Positions 25,801 through 47,890 are shown, counted from the stretch's first letter. The stretch is DNA of 64,000 nucleotides from Paramecium octaurelia (GCA_905182995.1 CAJJDP010000116.1:96684-160683); one strand, 5' to 3'. Notes: generated from the sequence alone by a model not told the origin. Numbers and translations are program-made.

Positions 25801-27934
25801 ATGTCTAATTAACCATTTCAAGTATATTTGAGAATCAAACCTTTATTGGAGAGCAGGTAAAATGTGCATGCTTATTCATTTAGTACAGAAACTTTAATTG
25901 AAGATTTGAATGACAATAGAATTGTAATAAGAAAAGATGGTAAAAATAGTAAATCCTTTGTATTCGACAAGATATTCAGTGGGGTTCAAAATAATGAGGA
26001 TATTTTTGATCAATCATTAAGAGTATATATATATTAATAATAAAAGCATAATCTGGATCACTTTGTTGAAGGTTACAACACAACAATTTTAGCATACGGA
26101 ATAACTGGTTCAGGTAAATCTCACACTATTTTCGGAAACGAAAAAGACGAAGGATTGTCATTTAAATGCATCAATTATTTGGTGAACAGAATGAAGTACA
26201 TGAGGTTAGTAAACTGAATATTAATTGTTAGTCCAGAAGCTAATGTCTAGATGGAAATGAGTTTCATCGAAGTCTACAATGAAACCATTCGAGATTTGAT
26301 GTCAGACTAGCCAAAACCTCTCATGATTATGCAAGACAATCAGAAGGGGTCCTATATTCAAGGCCTATAAGCAATTAAAATTAACAGCATAAATGATGTA
26401 TTGTATTGTAAAATTTACCATTAGGTCAAAGAAGGTATCAACATAGCCAATTAAAATCGGAGTTTAGCTTAAACCATATACAATGTGTATTCGTCAAGAT
26501 CACATGCATTAATATAATTTAACCTATCTTATTGTTTTGAAGGGTATAATTATTGGTATTCTATCATTAGACAAACCATTACACCGAAACTCTTTATTGT
26601 GGATCTAGCAGGATCAGAACGTGTCTATTAGGATCAAAAGAGTAAGAATCAATAGGAGGGTTCAAATATCAATAGATCACTTTTAGCCTTGAGCAATTGT
26701 TTGACCATCTTATCTGACAAATCTAAGAAAAATTAACATATTCCTTATAGAAACTCAAAATTAACAAGATTACTACAGGATTCTCTAGGCGGAAATACTA
26801 GAACTATAATGATCTCTTGCATATAATAAAATAAATGTCAATATGATGAAATATTAAACACTCTGTAATATAGTAGCAGAGCCACTCAAATAAAGAAGTA
26901 AGTGTAAAAGTCTTTGCATCAATAAATAAGTGAGGAAAAGATCATGATTCCTTCAAACATCAACGACTCTGAGATGAGCACTAAACAGTTGTATTTAACT
27001 AAAATCTATAATGACATTTACAGTAATATTGAAGAGTATCACGAAATTAACAATTCGCTCATTGAAATACAGAACAATATTCTTTAAAATCAGTATCAAA
27101 TAGAGGAAATCTATTCTATGAGTTTGTAAAACAATCTAAATTCAATAAATGATGATCAAATGTATCATAATTTAATGATTGCTCAAAAATAAAACTAGGA
27201 AATCGAATAATAATTACAAAATGCATTGAAAGTCAATTTAAAATAAAAGCAACTTCAGAAATCCCTATTACTTCAAATAACTGAGGAGTAATAATAATAC
27301 ATAGATTATTGGAAAATCAAGTATGAGGAATCACAAAAAGAAATATCTGACTTGAAATAAGTTCTATGCACAAAAGTATTATCATATTATCATTTAGAAT
27401 GAGGATATACATTCAAAGGAATCCTAAATTTAATCACAATAATTATTGTTGGAGTAAATAAAGACTAAAAATCCATCCTTATATACAACTAATAATGACT
27501 CTGACTGCTCATATCCTTCATCCTTTGCCTCATCTACAAGTACTTCGTAAATCAAAAAGAAATCATCGTTAACTCATCTAAACATTCAAAACACCTTATC
27601 CTAATAGTCCTAATTATTTGACATGATCGATCGACCAAGATTTTCAAATCTATCTCACATAAAATAAATACTGGCATCGAGAGAACGTTCTCCAGTAAAT
27701 TCAATATTTAGATAATCTCCAATCAGATCCCCTCTGAGAAAAAAACCATCAATTCGAAATATTAGTATCCTCATCATTTATATATTAGCCTCTATATCGA
27801 AAGTAGAACAATCAGAGATCTCTTAGATTTCCTCAATAAAAAAATCCAGGCTTATTAATGATCCATAAATAACAACAATCAACTTATACGGAAGTCAGTA
27901 CATAAACTTGATTGACAAAGAAAATATTTCATGA
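25801..27934 (+). CDS. kinesin-family motor protein
   Basis: About 669 residues. The motor domain is N-terminal (residues 1-340): P-loop GITGSGKSHT, switch I NVYSSRSH, switch II DLAGSER, then the neck-proximal SLGGNTRTIMISC. The P-loop has Ile and Ser where most kinesins have Gln and Thr. A coiled-coil stalk follows (about residues 390-510), then a Ser/Pro/Arg-rich tail with repeated SP sites (RSPVNS, SPIRSP) that look phosphorylatable. Introns: 25857-25883, 26023-26046, 26205-26231, 27376-27397 and 27765-27788. The last is 3n long without an in-frame stop and is inferred because retaining it adds an isolated hydrophobic stretch. The subfamily cannot be assigned. Confidence 0.85.
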
Positions 27935-28152
27935 TATTATTATTTTATAACTTAAATAAGTAAAGCATATTGTAAATCATGTATCTTTTTAAGATAAATT
28001 GAACTCTTTACGTCATCCAAATATATACTTCTATTTGATGGAGACAAAGTATTAAATATTTGTTTCAACAGTTAATAATTTAATTATAATATCACGGGTC
28101 TGCTGTTAATTGGGAATATAATGAAATTCTTAAAAATATAATGATTTGTCCT

Positions 28153-28575
28153 TCAGGTTAATTATAATAATTATTGATTCTATAATTTACAACATAAAGC
28201 ATTTACTAATGAAGAAAATACAAGTTAATTGATAATAATATCAGAATCACAAAAGTTAGATGAAAATTTAAATCGTCTTTTATATATTATAAATAATTAT
28301 AAATTTTATAATTTCTAATATTGAATAAGAATTTAAATAATACTAAAACTGGTCTCTCCTCCTTTAATTTTGATTTCTTCTAACTTATGTATAATTTTAA
28401 CTTCGTACTACTTATACATATATAGTGTTAATTTACAACCACACAATTTAGAATTCTCTTTCGAATATTAGGAGTAATTTGTTTTTAGTATTAGTCTCTT
28501 GGATTAGTATAGAAAATATTTCAAAAGATTAAAAGGGATATGATTAGATATTAGTGTAAGCATTCTTAATCGCAT
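28153..28575 (-). CDS. uncertain hypothetical protein, 140 residues
   Basis: Open frame from ATG to TGA without introns in an otherwise empty 676-bp spacer (27935-28610). Composition is Lys/Ile/Leu/Gln-rich with no recognisable motif. It would be divergent from the helix-turn-helix gene, with 35 bp between the starts. With TGA as the only stop, frames of this size do occur by chance in A/T-rich DNA. Confidence 0.25.
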
Positions 28576-28610
28576 GGAATCGCTTAATTTATCAAATAAT
28601 TAAATAATAA

Positions 28611-29321
28611 ATGAATAGTAGCTAAAAAATAAGAAAGGGTTCTCGTAACATGAAGTATGAGTACAAATGTAACTTTAGGTACAAGAAGATCTCACAGGAA
28701 TAAAGAACTTAAATAATTAATGAGTTAACTAAGAATGGAAAGACTCTTAAAGAAGTAAATTCATACATATTTTAGTATAGGTTTCTGAAGAAACCCAGTT
28801 GAAACCCTCTACTGTCAAAGCTATATTGTAAGTCTATCTCAAAGAAGGGAGAATTGGTAAGAAGTCCACTCGAGATAGAAAAGTGAAATTGTTAAATACG
28901 ACAGTAATTACTTTAATTGATAAAACCAAGTAATATTTATATATCTAAGTGATTTAAAAGAAATAGTGACTATGCCATTGAGAATCTTTAATTTATTCAC
29001 CCAATGATCAAAATAAACCAATAGTCTTCTGAAATCTCACATAATGGTTAGACACTGACTGAGACCTAATAGAAGCTAGAATAATACTCAAAATAACTAA
29101 TGATGACTTAGGTGAAGGACTTCCTGAGGGAAAAGAAACAAGAGATATTAGAACAACTTGTTAATCCAATGGCAAAACAGAATTTTCTTAATTAACTTGC
29201 CCAATTTGAAGTTGCTGACTAATTGCCTTTTCAAGAATTGAAAAAAGAGCATTTATAAGCTGAAGATGAATAATTAGTAGAAAAAATCACTTAACATCTA
29301 AAATCAAAAGTGAAACTATGA
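28611..29321 (+). CDS. helix-turn-helix protein of unknown role
   Basis: About 217 residues. Residues 28-70 (QRTQIINELTKNGKTLKEVS, then EETQLKPSTVKAIL) form a homeodomain-like helix-turn-helix of the kind found in transposases and small DNA-binding proteins. A basic stretch (GRIGKKSTRDRKVK) follows. The C-terminal half is helical and Gln/Glu-rich with no transposase catalytic core. It is most likely a DNA-binding factor, perhaps derived from a transposon. Introns at 28755-28780 (26 nt) and 28930-28960 (31 nt) keep one frame. It converges on the BEACH gene with 84 bp between the stops. Confidence 0.6.
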
Positions 29322-29405
29322 TTTTATAAATACATATATTTTTCTATAAGTCATAATAAACTAGTTGTTTTTGGTTATTCATATAAAGATATTATTTACC
29401 CATTT

Positions 29406-37565
<8,160 letters not shown>

Positions 37566-37628
37566 ATATTTTCAGTACATCCTAGTACTCTACATGTGGA
37601 AAATTGATGCTTATAATCAACTAATTAT

Positions 37629-38363
37629 TCAACAAAATCTCTACAACTTAAATAAATTGTATAATTACTTATATTAAAGACTTTATCTACTTTAATTATA
37701 TTTTATGCATAAATTCAACTGAAAACAAAATTTTAATTATTTTTTATAGAATGCTTCATATTTACATTAATTAAAATATTATAAGAAATCATAACTTTTT
37801 ATTTGCTATAATTTGCACTACTGTTTAAATATACGAGTGCAAAAATGATAACTTAAAGTATACATATCGAAAGATTTATTTCGGAATTATCTAATGTTGT
37901 ATTAAAATGCTATAATGTATATTAATAGCTCTATGAGTTACTTATAGAATAAAATTTTATTCATACTTTTAAGTTTTAAATTAGTTATAACAATTAAGGA
38001 TTTTTAAACTAATTCTTTGAAGTTTTTACCTTATGCAACCTTATTTAGGTAATTAAATAATTTACAAGTTAAATAATTCTCTTCCTTCTTGATTAAGATG
38101 CTGAATAATGTACTAAACTTAAGAAAAAACCTTAATTTCATACTTTTCCAAAAATACTTAAATGAATTTGTAAGCTTTACAAATCTTCTTGCCAATTTTA
38201 TTTTATCAAAAATTTTGAAAATGCTATTTCTAAATAACCTTCCACCAAATATGTCTTATATTGGATATGCGTAATTAAATATTCTCTAGAAATAATAAAA
38301 ATTTTAATTAGATAAATTATATTACTTTTTTTAAAAGGGTATTTCATTATAAAATCTTTCCAT
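37629..38363 (-). CDS. possible hypothetical protein, 244 residues
   Basis: Uninterrupted ATG-to-TGA frame of 245 codons in the gap upstream of the BEACH gene (63 bp before its start, same strand). Rich in Lys, Phe, Leu, Tyr and Gln, with basic helical stretches (KLARRFVKLTNSFKYFW) and one moderately hydrophobic segment. No family is recognised. It could be a real fast-evolving gene or a chance frame. Opposite-strand frames here are shorter. Confidence 0.4.
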
Positions 38364-38551
38364 CAAAACCAGGAAACCTGAATTTTAAATAGTTCAACGA
38401 ATTACTTACAAAATCCAAAGCCAGAAATGCTGTGGTAATAAAATTAATTTATTTTAAAAATTATTCAATTTTTATAAAATAATTCAATTTAAATTTATCA
38501 TTTCCAAAAATTCATATAATTAATATAAGAATTTCTAAAACTCTAAAAATA

Positions 38552-41500
38552 ATGAATTAGAATGCGCTTTTAATTCTGCTTACAGTGTCTTGTCTTCTTC
38601 AGGGTAAGTAATTGTGTTATAATCAAAGGTGGTTTTGGGTGTCCTGCAGGGACTTGGGGAATAAGCCCTTGTTTACCATGCATGAGTGAGTGCGCCACTT
38701 GTACTATTGCTACACAATGTAATTCTTGCAAGCCTGGATACTATTATGTATCATCTGGACTTGGGCAATGTCCTGATTGTTCATCTACGTGTAAAACTTG
38801 CACCTCCTCAAGTTCTCATTGTACTAGTTGTAACGATGGTTACTATTTATCTGGATCAAACTGTCCAGCATGCTAAAGCCCATGCTCATTATGCGTAACA
38901 ACTAACAGTAATTGTCTTGGTTGTGTTTCTGGCTATTATATTTCAGGATCAACATGCGTAACATGTTCAAAACCGTGTGCTGAATGCACTACTTCACCTT
39001 CTAATTGTACAGTGTGCGTAGATTCAGCTAATTAAGCAATTCCTAGTTGTGATTGCACTCAACCTAATAAATATTTAGATACAACTACATATATGTGTAA
39101 TAATTGCGTTTCCCCTTGTCTAAATTGTAGTACAGCATCATTGTGTGATAGCTGTGTGAATGGATATGTAATATCTGGACACTCTTGCCAACCTTGCACC
39201 AAGCCTTGCGCAAACTGCACTATTACTTAAACTAATTGTTAGACTTGTGTTGATTCAGTGAACTAAACAACTCCCAGTTGTAGTTGTAACAGTGGCTTTA
39301 TAATGAACTTGTCAACCTTTATGTGTGATCAATGTGTTCATCCATGTGCAACATGTCAAAATTCAGTGACTGAATGCTATAGTTGTGCTTCAACATATTA
39401 ATATGATTCAACAGCCCATACTTGTACTTGCTTAACCAATTAATATGAAACCATTGGATTACCTAAAACTTGCTAAAACTGTTCATCTCCATGTTTGACA
39501 TGTTCAAGCAATGTTAATTGCATTTCATGTATAAGTGGATTAAATAGACATATATCAGGAAGTAGTTGTATTTGTGATGATGGTTATTATGATAATGCTG
39601 GAGTTTGTACCTTATGTTCATTGCCTTGTACAAAATGCACTTCATCTACAGTTTGTACAGAATGCAATTAAATATCCTATTAGGTGTTAAGTGATTGTCA
39701 TTGCATGGATACATACTATATGGATGGTTCATTTGATTGTTAATCATGTAATAGCCCATGTCTTAACTGTTCAAGTAGCAGTGATTGTACATCTTGCATC
39801 AATAATTACTATTTAGACACTACTAATTGTTTATAATGTACATTACCATGTTTCAATTGTGTTGACATAGATACTAAATGTACATCATGTGCACACTCTT
39901 ATTAAACGGTTTAAACAAATTAATGTGTATGTGATGATGGATATTATATGGATGCTTCTTATTATTGTTAATTATGTACTCATCCTTGTTCTAAATGTAC
40001 AAATACAAGTACATATTGCACAGATTGTGCTAGTACATTTATTTCTAGTGGATCGAATACTTGTATTTGTGCAGATGGAAAATATGAAGAAACAACAAAT
40101 TCTCCCAGTGATTGTTAAAGTTGTACTTCACCATGTGTTAAATGTGAAATAACATCTACTCATTGTTTAACATGTATTGATACTAATTAAAGTGTTGATC
40201 CATCATCATATTAATGTATATGTAATATAGGTTGGGTTGCAAATGGAAATTATTGTGATTAATGTGTATCACCATGTACATCATGTTCAGGAACTACAAC
40301 TTTTTGTACAACTTGTAAAGATGCTCATCATTAAATTGTAAGTGGATAATGTATATGTGAATCAGGATGGGTAAATGATGCCAATTATGATTGTTAACCA
40401 TGTGTATCACCTTGTAGTTCATGTTCAATTAATACAACTCATTGCGATTCATGTTTAGATATACATCATACTATTAATGCTAGTTATTAATGCATTTGTT
40501 AAGATACATATTATTCAGACACTATATCACATTGCGAACCCTGTGTATTACCTTGTGCAAATTGTGATATCAATGGATGTCTTACTTGTATTGATACCAA
40601 TTAATATATTGATGCTAGTTTAGATTGTGTTTGTANAGTTGTAACAGTGGCTTTATAATGAACTTGTCAACCTTTATGTGTGATCAATGTGTTCATCCAT
40701 GTGCAACATGTCAAAATTCAGTGACTGAATGCTATAGTTGTGCTTCAACATATTAATATGATTCAACAGCCCATACTTGTACTTGCTTAACCAATTAATA
40801 TGAAACCATTGGATTACCTAAAACTTGCTAAAACTGTTCATCTCCATGTTTGACATGTTCAAGCAATGTTAATTGCATTTCATGTATAAGTGGATTAAAT
40901 AGACATATATCAGGAAGTAGTTGTATTTGTGATGATGGTTATTATGATAATGCTGGAGTTTGTACCTTATGTTCATTGCCTTGTACAAAATGCACTTCAT
41001 CTACAGTTTGTACAGAATGCAATTAAATATCCTATTAGGTGTTAAGTGATTGTCATTGCATGGATACATACTATATGGATGGTTCATTTGATTGTTAATC
41101 ATGTAATAGCCCATGTCTTAACTGTTCAAGTAGCAGTGATTGTACATCTTGCATCAATAATTACTATTTAGACACTACTAATTGTTTATAATGTACATTA
41201 CCATGTTTCAATTGTGTTGACATAGATACTAAATGTACATCATGTGCACACTCTTATTAAACGGTTTAAACAAATTAATGTGTATGTGATGATGGATATT
41301 ATATGGATGCTTCTTATTATTGTTAATTATGTACTCATCCTTGTTCTAAATGTACAAATACAAGTACATATTGCACAGATTGTGCTAGTACATTTATTTC
41401 TAGTGGATCGAATACTTGTATTTGTGCAGATGGAAAATATGAAGAAACAACAAATTCTCCCAGTGATTGTTAAAGTTGTACTTCACCATGTGTTAAATGT

Positions 41501-44500
41501 GAAATAACATCTACTCATTGTTTAACATGTATTGATACTAATTAAAGTGTTGATCCATCATCATATTAATGTATATGTAATATAGGTTGGGTTGCAAATG
41601 GAAATTATTGTGATTAATGTGTATCACCTTGTACATCATGTTCAGGAACTACAACTTTTTGTACAACTTGTAAAGATGCTCATCATTAAATTGTAAGTGG
41701 ATAATGTATATGTGAATCAGGATGGGTAAATGATGCCAATTATGATTGTTAACCATGTGTATCACCTTGTAGTTCATGTTCAATTAATACAACTCATTGC
41801 GATTCATGTTTAGATATACATCATACTATTAATGCTAGTTATTAATGCATTTGTTAAGATACATATTATTCAGACACTATATCACATTGTGAACCCTGTG
41901 TATTACCTTGTGCAAATTGTGATATCAATGGATGTCTTACTTGCATTGATACCAATTAATATATTGATGCTAGTTTAGATTGTGTTTGTAATAATGGTTA
42001 TTATATGGATACTGTTAATTGTTCACTATGTTAATTACCTTGTGTACATTGTACGTCATTGCTAGATTGTTTAACTTGCATTGATGCTAATTAAACTGTT
42101 GTAGGCGATAGATGTATTTGTAATAATGGTTATTATGCAAGTGGAAATTATTGTAATTTATGTTAACTACCATGTACGAAATGTGTAACTACATAAAATA
42201 CATGTACAGAATGCGTAGATCCTAATCATTTACTCATTAATAATAAGTGTGTCTGTAAAGCTGGATATGGATAATCTGGATTGAATGGTAATTATTGTTC
42301 AATGTGTTAATATCCATGTTTAGAATGTTCAATTGATGTAAATACTTGTACTAAGTGCATTGATTAAAGCTTATTCAAACTAGAAAATAATCAGTGTTAA
42401 TGTCAAGAAGGATATTATAAAGATGATAATTAATGTTAAAGATGTGCTCCATAATGCAAGAGTTGCGAATAATTTTAAGATAACTGTTTAGCATGCAAAG
42501 ACGTTACTTTTATTTAAATTAATAATTAATGTTTTTGCGATTATGGTTATTTCTTAAATTCATCCTTTTAATGTAAAACCTGCTAATAACCTTGTACAAC
42601 TTGCTAATATAATAATAATTTCTGTACCTCCTGCATAAAATAGTATTAATATCTAATAAATAACACATGTGTATGTTAAGATGGATATTATATGTAGAAT
42701 TATGAATGCTAATTATGCTATTATACCTGCACTAAATGTTTTAGCTTTAATATTTGTAATGAATGCATAGATGGATATTATCTGTATGATGATATTTGTT
42801 CTTAGTGTGATACTTAATGCTTAACTTGTATTGATCATGACTAATGTTTAACATGTTCAGATGGATACTATATGGTTTTAACCCATAATTGTACTTCATG
42901 TATAAGTAATTGTAAAGAATGCGATAATGCATATACTTGTATTACCTGTTTTGATGGTTATTTTTTATATGATGGATAATGTGTAAAATGCGATGATAAT
43001 TGTCGTACCTGTGTTGACGAATACGAGAAGTGTCTAAGTTGTAATGATAATTTTTTATTAATTGATGATAAATGTATCTGCCGAGAAGGTTATTATTATT
43101 AGAATTATGAATGTTTAAAGTGCTAATATCCTTGTAAAAAATGTGAAGAAGAGTTTAAATGTAATGAATGCCTTTTATTATCAAATATTCAATTAAGTGA
43201 TTAGAATATGTGTGTATGTAAAGATGGATATTTTTGGTTAGATAATGGATGCTAATAATGCGATGAGACTTGCTAAACTTGCTTTTTAAAAAGTTAAAAT
43301 TGCATAAGTTGTTAGCCCTAATCAAATAGGATCCTGCTTAACAATAAATGTTTATGTTAAAATGGCTATTTCTTAAATGAATTTAATGTATGTTAGACTT
43401 GTAACTCTGAAGAAGGGAAAATAATTAAATCTTGTAAGTATAAGAATTGCCCTGATTCTTAATGGACATATGGAGAAGAATGTGATGATGGGAATGATAC
43501 TAGTAGAGATGGTTGCTCTAATTGCATTATCGATAAATATTATTCATGCCTGAATACTATACTTGAACAGTCCATTTGCTTTTAATGTCCTTAATATTGT
43601 GAACTCTGCAATGAAGATGATGCCAATAAATTAGTTTGCAAAAAATGCTAATCAGGCTATTTTGTAGAGTCCAACATATGTAATAAATGCAATGATAAAT
43701 GTAAAGAGTGTGCTGACTCATCATCTAATTGTTTATCGTGCAGATTCGTTTAAAATGATTAGAAACAATGTAAATTGTGTGAGTCAATGGATGGATATTA
43801 TTCAGACTATAAAAACAATCTATGTTATAGTAAGTGTGGTGATGGGATTAAATCTAAGGAAGAAGAATGTGATGACGGAAATATAATAGATTTTGATGGT
43901 TGCAATTAAAATTGTAGAAAGGAATAAAATTATGTTTGTTAGATGGGAATATGTCTGAGTACTTCTCTTATCCCAGTTCCAAAATTACAGGCTATAGGAG
44001 ATACCTCACTATACAACCCCTATAGGTTATTCTAGCTCACTTATAATCTTGATCTCGATTTGCCAGATAATTTTAATCTATCTTAATTCATACAATTAGA
44101 ACTCTATTATGGTTTCGAAATCAAAAACATAAATTATGAATATTCGATAACACAATAATTGGAAATTCAGAATTCAAATAAGACATAACTGACAGCCATT
44201 ATTAAATTAACTCTTAATAGAACATCCTCACAAGAATACTTGCAAATAGTTTATAAAAATCTGACATCGTTCTCTTCAGATGGCTAAATATAATAGATTT
44301 CATATCTAACATAAGAAATTAACTAATATACCTTTATAGATTAATAATTGATGTAAGAGGTAGAGTTAGTTAATTCAGGGAATTATTACATTCTATATAT
44401 ATTAGCTGGATTTGCTGGAGGATCAATTCTATTTGGAGGAGTTGATATTTTTTATAATCTACTTGATACACTACAAATGTTGTCCTATCTTAAATACATC

Positions 44501-45628
44501 AACACTTAATTCCCTTATAATTTGGAGTAATTTTTTGATATGTTTGGGTTTGCTTAATTGAGCTTCATTTCAAAGTACTTTGATATTGCAGGCCTTATCG
44601 ATCCTTATATTGATTTTGAAAATTTGAAATCCATTCCTAAGAAAATCTCGGATGATGGTTACAATTCCTTGTTTATAATAAATGGTACGTCGTTATTAAC
44701 CATTTGGCTATCATTCATTTTCGTTTTTGTTATAGCAATAATGGTTCTACCTATTTTAAGATAGTTTTAAATGAAATATTTCTCAGACACACCAGAAAAG
44801 GATAAATGGGTCTTGAGAATTAAATTATATTTTTTATCAATTAAGATATTTATTGGAGAACTTTGCTACATAATCATATCTGAGTTTATTTTCAGTGGAA
44901 TGATAAGGACTCATATTTCAACAGCTTATGATTATTCATTTTCAATGATTCTATAGATTTCAGCCTTAGAACTTAGATCTTAAGACTAATTGGTTTAAGT
45001 GAGTTCTGTGTTGTCATTATTAGCATTGGCTGTTTATTTATTAGTAATCTATGCAATAACTTATATATCTCAATTAAGTAATTACTCAATTACTTAAAAA
45101 ATCAATTAATAGCGTTATGGTTCTATTTTTGAGGGTTTAAACTTAAATGGCTACTGTAAATATACTAATGCTATTATCCTATTGAAAAAACTACTTTTTA
45201 TGTTCTTGCTAATTTTTACATACCAAGACCCTCTATTCCAATCGATAAATTTAGCTTTTCTTTCTTTGATTTAAAGTTTATTAATATTTTATTTCAAACC
45301 TTTTGAAGACCAGAATGAATATAAAAAACAGTTTTCGTGTGAAATTAATATTACTATAACGTTATTTCTTATATCAATTTTGATAATTGATTAAGATTTG
45401 CATTTAAATTTTTTTACAGAAGAAGACAAAATCAATTTAGGTTGGTGCTGTATCATTTGTATAAGTTGTATTTTGATCATTTAATTAGTTATTGATATTT
45501 TTTAATAATGGAAATTATTGATAAAAAAATATCGATAAATAAAACGCTTGATCGAAAAAATTAACAAATTATTCTTTTCCTAATCTGAAAGTCATGCAAC
45601 CCATATGCCTCTTAGCGTGGTGCACTGA
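38552..45628 (+). CDS. giant cysteine-rich multi-pass surface protein (furin-like/DUF4215 repeats), copy 2
   Basis: Paralogue of the 4.1-12.6 kb gene. It has a clear signal peptide (MNQNALLILLTVSCLLQG) and a 25-nt intron at 38604-38628 inside the codon after the signal. Then come many CxxC units with periodic aromatic turns (GYYLSGSNC), two DUF4215 motifs (CDDGNDTSRDGC near 43.5 kb; CDDGNIIDFDGC near 43.9 kb), a juxtamembrane beta region, about seven hydrophobic segments (44.37-45.5 kb) and a cytoplasmic tail. An N at 40636 shifts the literal frame by one base. On both sides the protein frame is open, so length and repeat number are unreliable. Likely a cell-surface receptor or adhesin-like protein; function unknown. 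Confidence 0.75.
39282..41990 (+). repeat. near-identical tandem copies of ~1354 bp separated by an N
   Basis: 39282-40635 and 40637-41990 match with only a few base changes (for example CACCATG versus CACCTTG near 41.63 kb). Landmarks recur 1355 bp apart. The left copy ends at the same repeat point as in the other giant gene. Probably overlapping contig ends from one locus or from the two paralogues. Confidence 0.75.
40636..40636. other. assembly gap (single N) causing a frame break
   Basis: The frame is phase 0 to the left and phase 2 to the right. Homologous sequence at 39282 shows the right side begins in the middle of a repeat, not at the next codon. Confidence 0.9.
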
Positions 45629-46098
45629 ATTAAGAGATTAGGGAAAATTTGATATGATGTAACAAATTATATAATAAAATTTAAAATAAATAAAAAATAC
45701 CCAAAATATTAATAATCTTATTATTAATAGCCAATCAAACTTTAGTAAGGAATTAATATGTTGTTTATAAGTGTAGTAAGAATAGAAATATATTCGTTTT
45801 TGAATAAGCAATCTTTAGTACACAGTATTTCTAATATCATATAAATTTTCAATCGTTTTAATCACTGGATCTCTCTTTATTTATTCTCTCATATAAACTT
45901 ATTGATATTAAATAATCATTTCAGATTATTTTATAAAAATTTCCTTTACTTAAAATCTTAAATATAAATAAATAGATATGAAATACCAATATATAATTTT
46001 AATATTTACATAGCAAAAATCAAACATTATACAGTTTGGTATCCTTAAGAATAGGGAAAAATATAAAATATAACTAATATAATGTATTTAAATAAAAA
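45629..46098. other. 470-bp A/T-rich spacer between convergent genes
   Basis: No coding frame, structured RNA or repeat recognised. Confidence 0.4.
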
Positions 46099-47294
46099 TC
46101 ATTTAAGTTTGAGTAATCTCTAGATGGCTTCGTTTGTCTTTAATGTTTCAGATGTAATTTTATGAGGACCTGATTTATTGTTTGAGATTACTGGATTTTG
46201 AGAATTTGCACCTGCTGTTTTCGAACTATTGCCTTGGCTTTTATTTCTTTAGGAAGACTTTTATTGTTAGGCATTGCAAATATCAGATATTACATTTAAG
46301 GTGTTCCTAATCTTTTTGGTATTGTTGCCAAACCCTCCTTTGAGTAAATATTGACTTGCCTAAATTATCTAAGATCTTTAAGTGATAGATTGAGCATGCT
46401 GTTTAAGGAGTTTGTTATATTTTATAAATAAGTCTTATTCTTAAGTGCTGCGATGTTGAATTTGATTGTTAAATTTGCCACATTTATGATGTTGGGATTA
46501 TGATTTCAGAGGCGTTGAATGTCTCATGGAATTCTATGGATATAGATTTGCAATCGAACCAGGATATTCACTACTGTAATCAGCTCTTTTTAATTTGTGG
46601 TCTGAATGACAAAACTAATAAATTTATCTCAAATTACTTTTTATCTTTCATTCTACCGTTGACTTCACTATCTGTATGCACTATATGTTAGTGATCTACT
46701 GATTCTCTTAGTTGTTCATTCTCCTTTATTAACTATCTATAGCTCTCTGTGGATTTTCCGAGATCCTTTTTTAAGGCCTAAATTTTATATTGCTAACATT
46801 TTACATAAATTTTTTTATTTAATTATTCTATTGTTTCTTTTTGGGACTTTTCTAGGTCTTCTATCTTCTACAACAAGCTGTCGTTATAAAGTTTAAGCTA
46901 TTATTCGATCTAAAAAAGAACTAATCAAACTCATGTTACGCTAATGTGTCCTCTGATCTCGGCTTCATATTTTTATATAATCTATTCTAATTTTTCATAC
47001 TCCTCTTCTGCATGATAGCTCCTATTAGAACTGTTATCATTAGGATTAAGTTTCAGAAGGGAGATTTTTTTGTCGATTTTCTTCATCAAAGTCTTGAATA
47101 CATTGGCTATGATTTTAACTAGTCCTGGCAATGTATCGTAATCTTTTAATTGATTTTCAATTAATTTCAAGTCACTCTAACCTTCCAAATAGCCTTCCAA
47201 GCAGAATAATACCTTTTTGTAATCTTAATTTGCTTACATCTTCAAGTAAGGCTTTAAGCGGAGCTTCTATCAGGGACTCATTGATTTCACTCAT
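46099..47294 (-). CDS. hypothetical coiled-coil protein
   Basis: About 359 residues if spliced as proposed. The N-terminal 40 residues are ordered (INESLIEAPLKALLEDV). They are followed by a charged region and a long coiled coil (residues about 110-200, with KIEDLEKSQKETIEQLNKK). The C-terminal third is Ser/Asn/Gln-rich and ends EAIQRLLKLK. A 25-nt intron after LLED and a 30-nt intron near 46.9 kb are clear. The join around 46.55-46.65 kb is uncertain: a 23-nt plus a 38- or 41-nt intron restores the frame, but an alternative frame there also looks coding. No family recognised. Confidence 0.5.
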
Positions 47295-47540
47295 TCAAAT
47301 AGAAATTCAGTTATTTATTTAATAAATGATTATATGCTCTAAACTATTTAGGATTCTTTCAGAAAAGTATCTAAATAGAGTGGATGGATGGGGTCTATAA
47401 TAATTTCATCATCTAAAATACTAAGTTTGAAGCGTAGTAAGATAGAGATCGAGTTCATTGTGAGATACAGAAGAGAATGAGGGGTAAGAGAAATAAATAA
47501 GAAATACACTTAATCAAATTTAATATTATTATTTATTAAA

Positions 47541-47852
47541 ATGGCTATGGATAATGCTAAATTTGAATAAATGAGCAAGAATTTCCCTTCTGCTTTGAAA
47601 TTCAGATTAAATCCTGTTTACTATGGTGCTAGAGTAGGAATTCAAGCTTACTTGGGTTTGTTGGTGGGAGGAAGTCTTTTGATATACTTAAATACTTTCA
47701 ATGGCATAACATTCCCATATTTATATAAAAAAGTAAATTTTTGAGAAATGAGCAATTAGCAAAAAGTGGAATATTCTGCAATGCCTGACTTTTATTCTAA
47801 GCAAGTGTTATTGTATCAAAGAACAGTTCCGAATACTGTAACATAATTATGA
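47541..47852 (+). CDS. small single-pass membrane protein, 94 residues
   Basis: One 27-nt intron (47733-47759) removes an in-frame TGA and joins two open segments. The protein has a polar N-terminus (residues 1-25), one transmembrane helix (AYLGLLVGGSLLIYL, about residues 37-51) and a Tyr-rich C-terminus. Size and topology resemble accessory subunits of mitochondrial complexes, but no family is recognised, so this is only a suggestion. Confidence 0.5.
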
Positions 47853-47890
47853 GAATAAATACATAAATAAATAAGATATGCATAATAATT

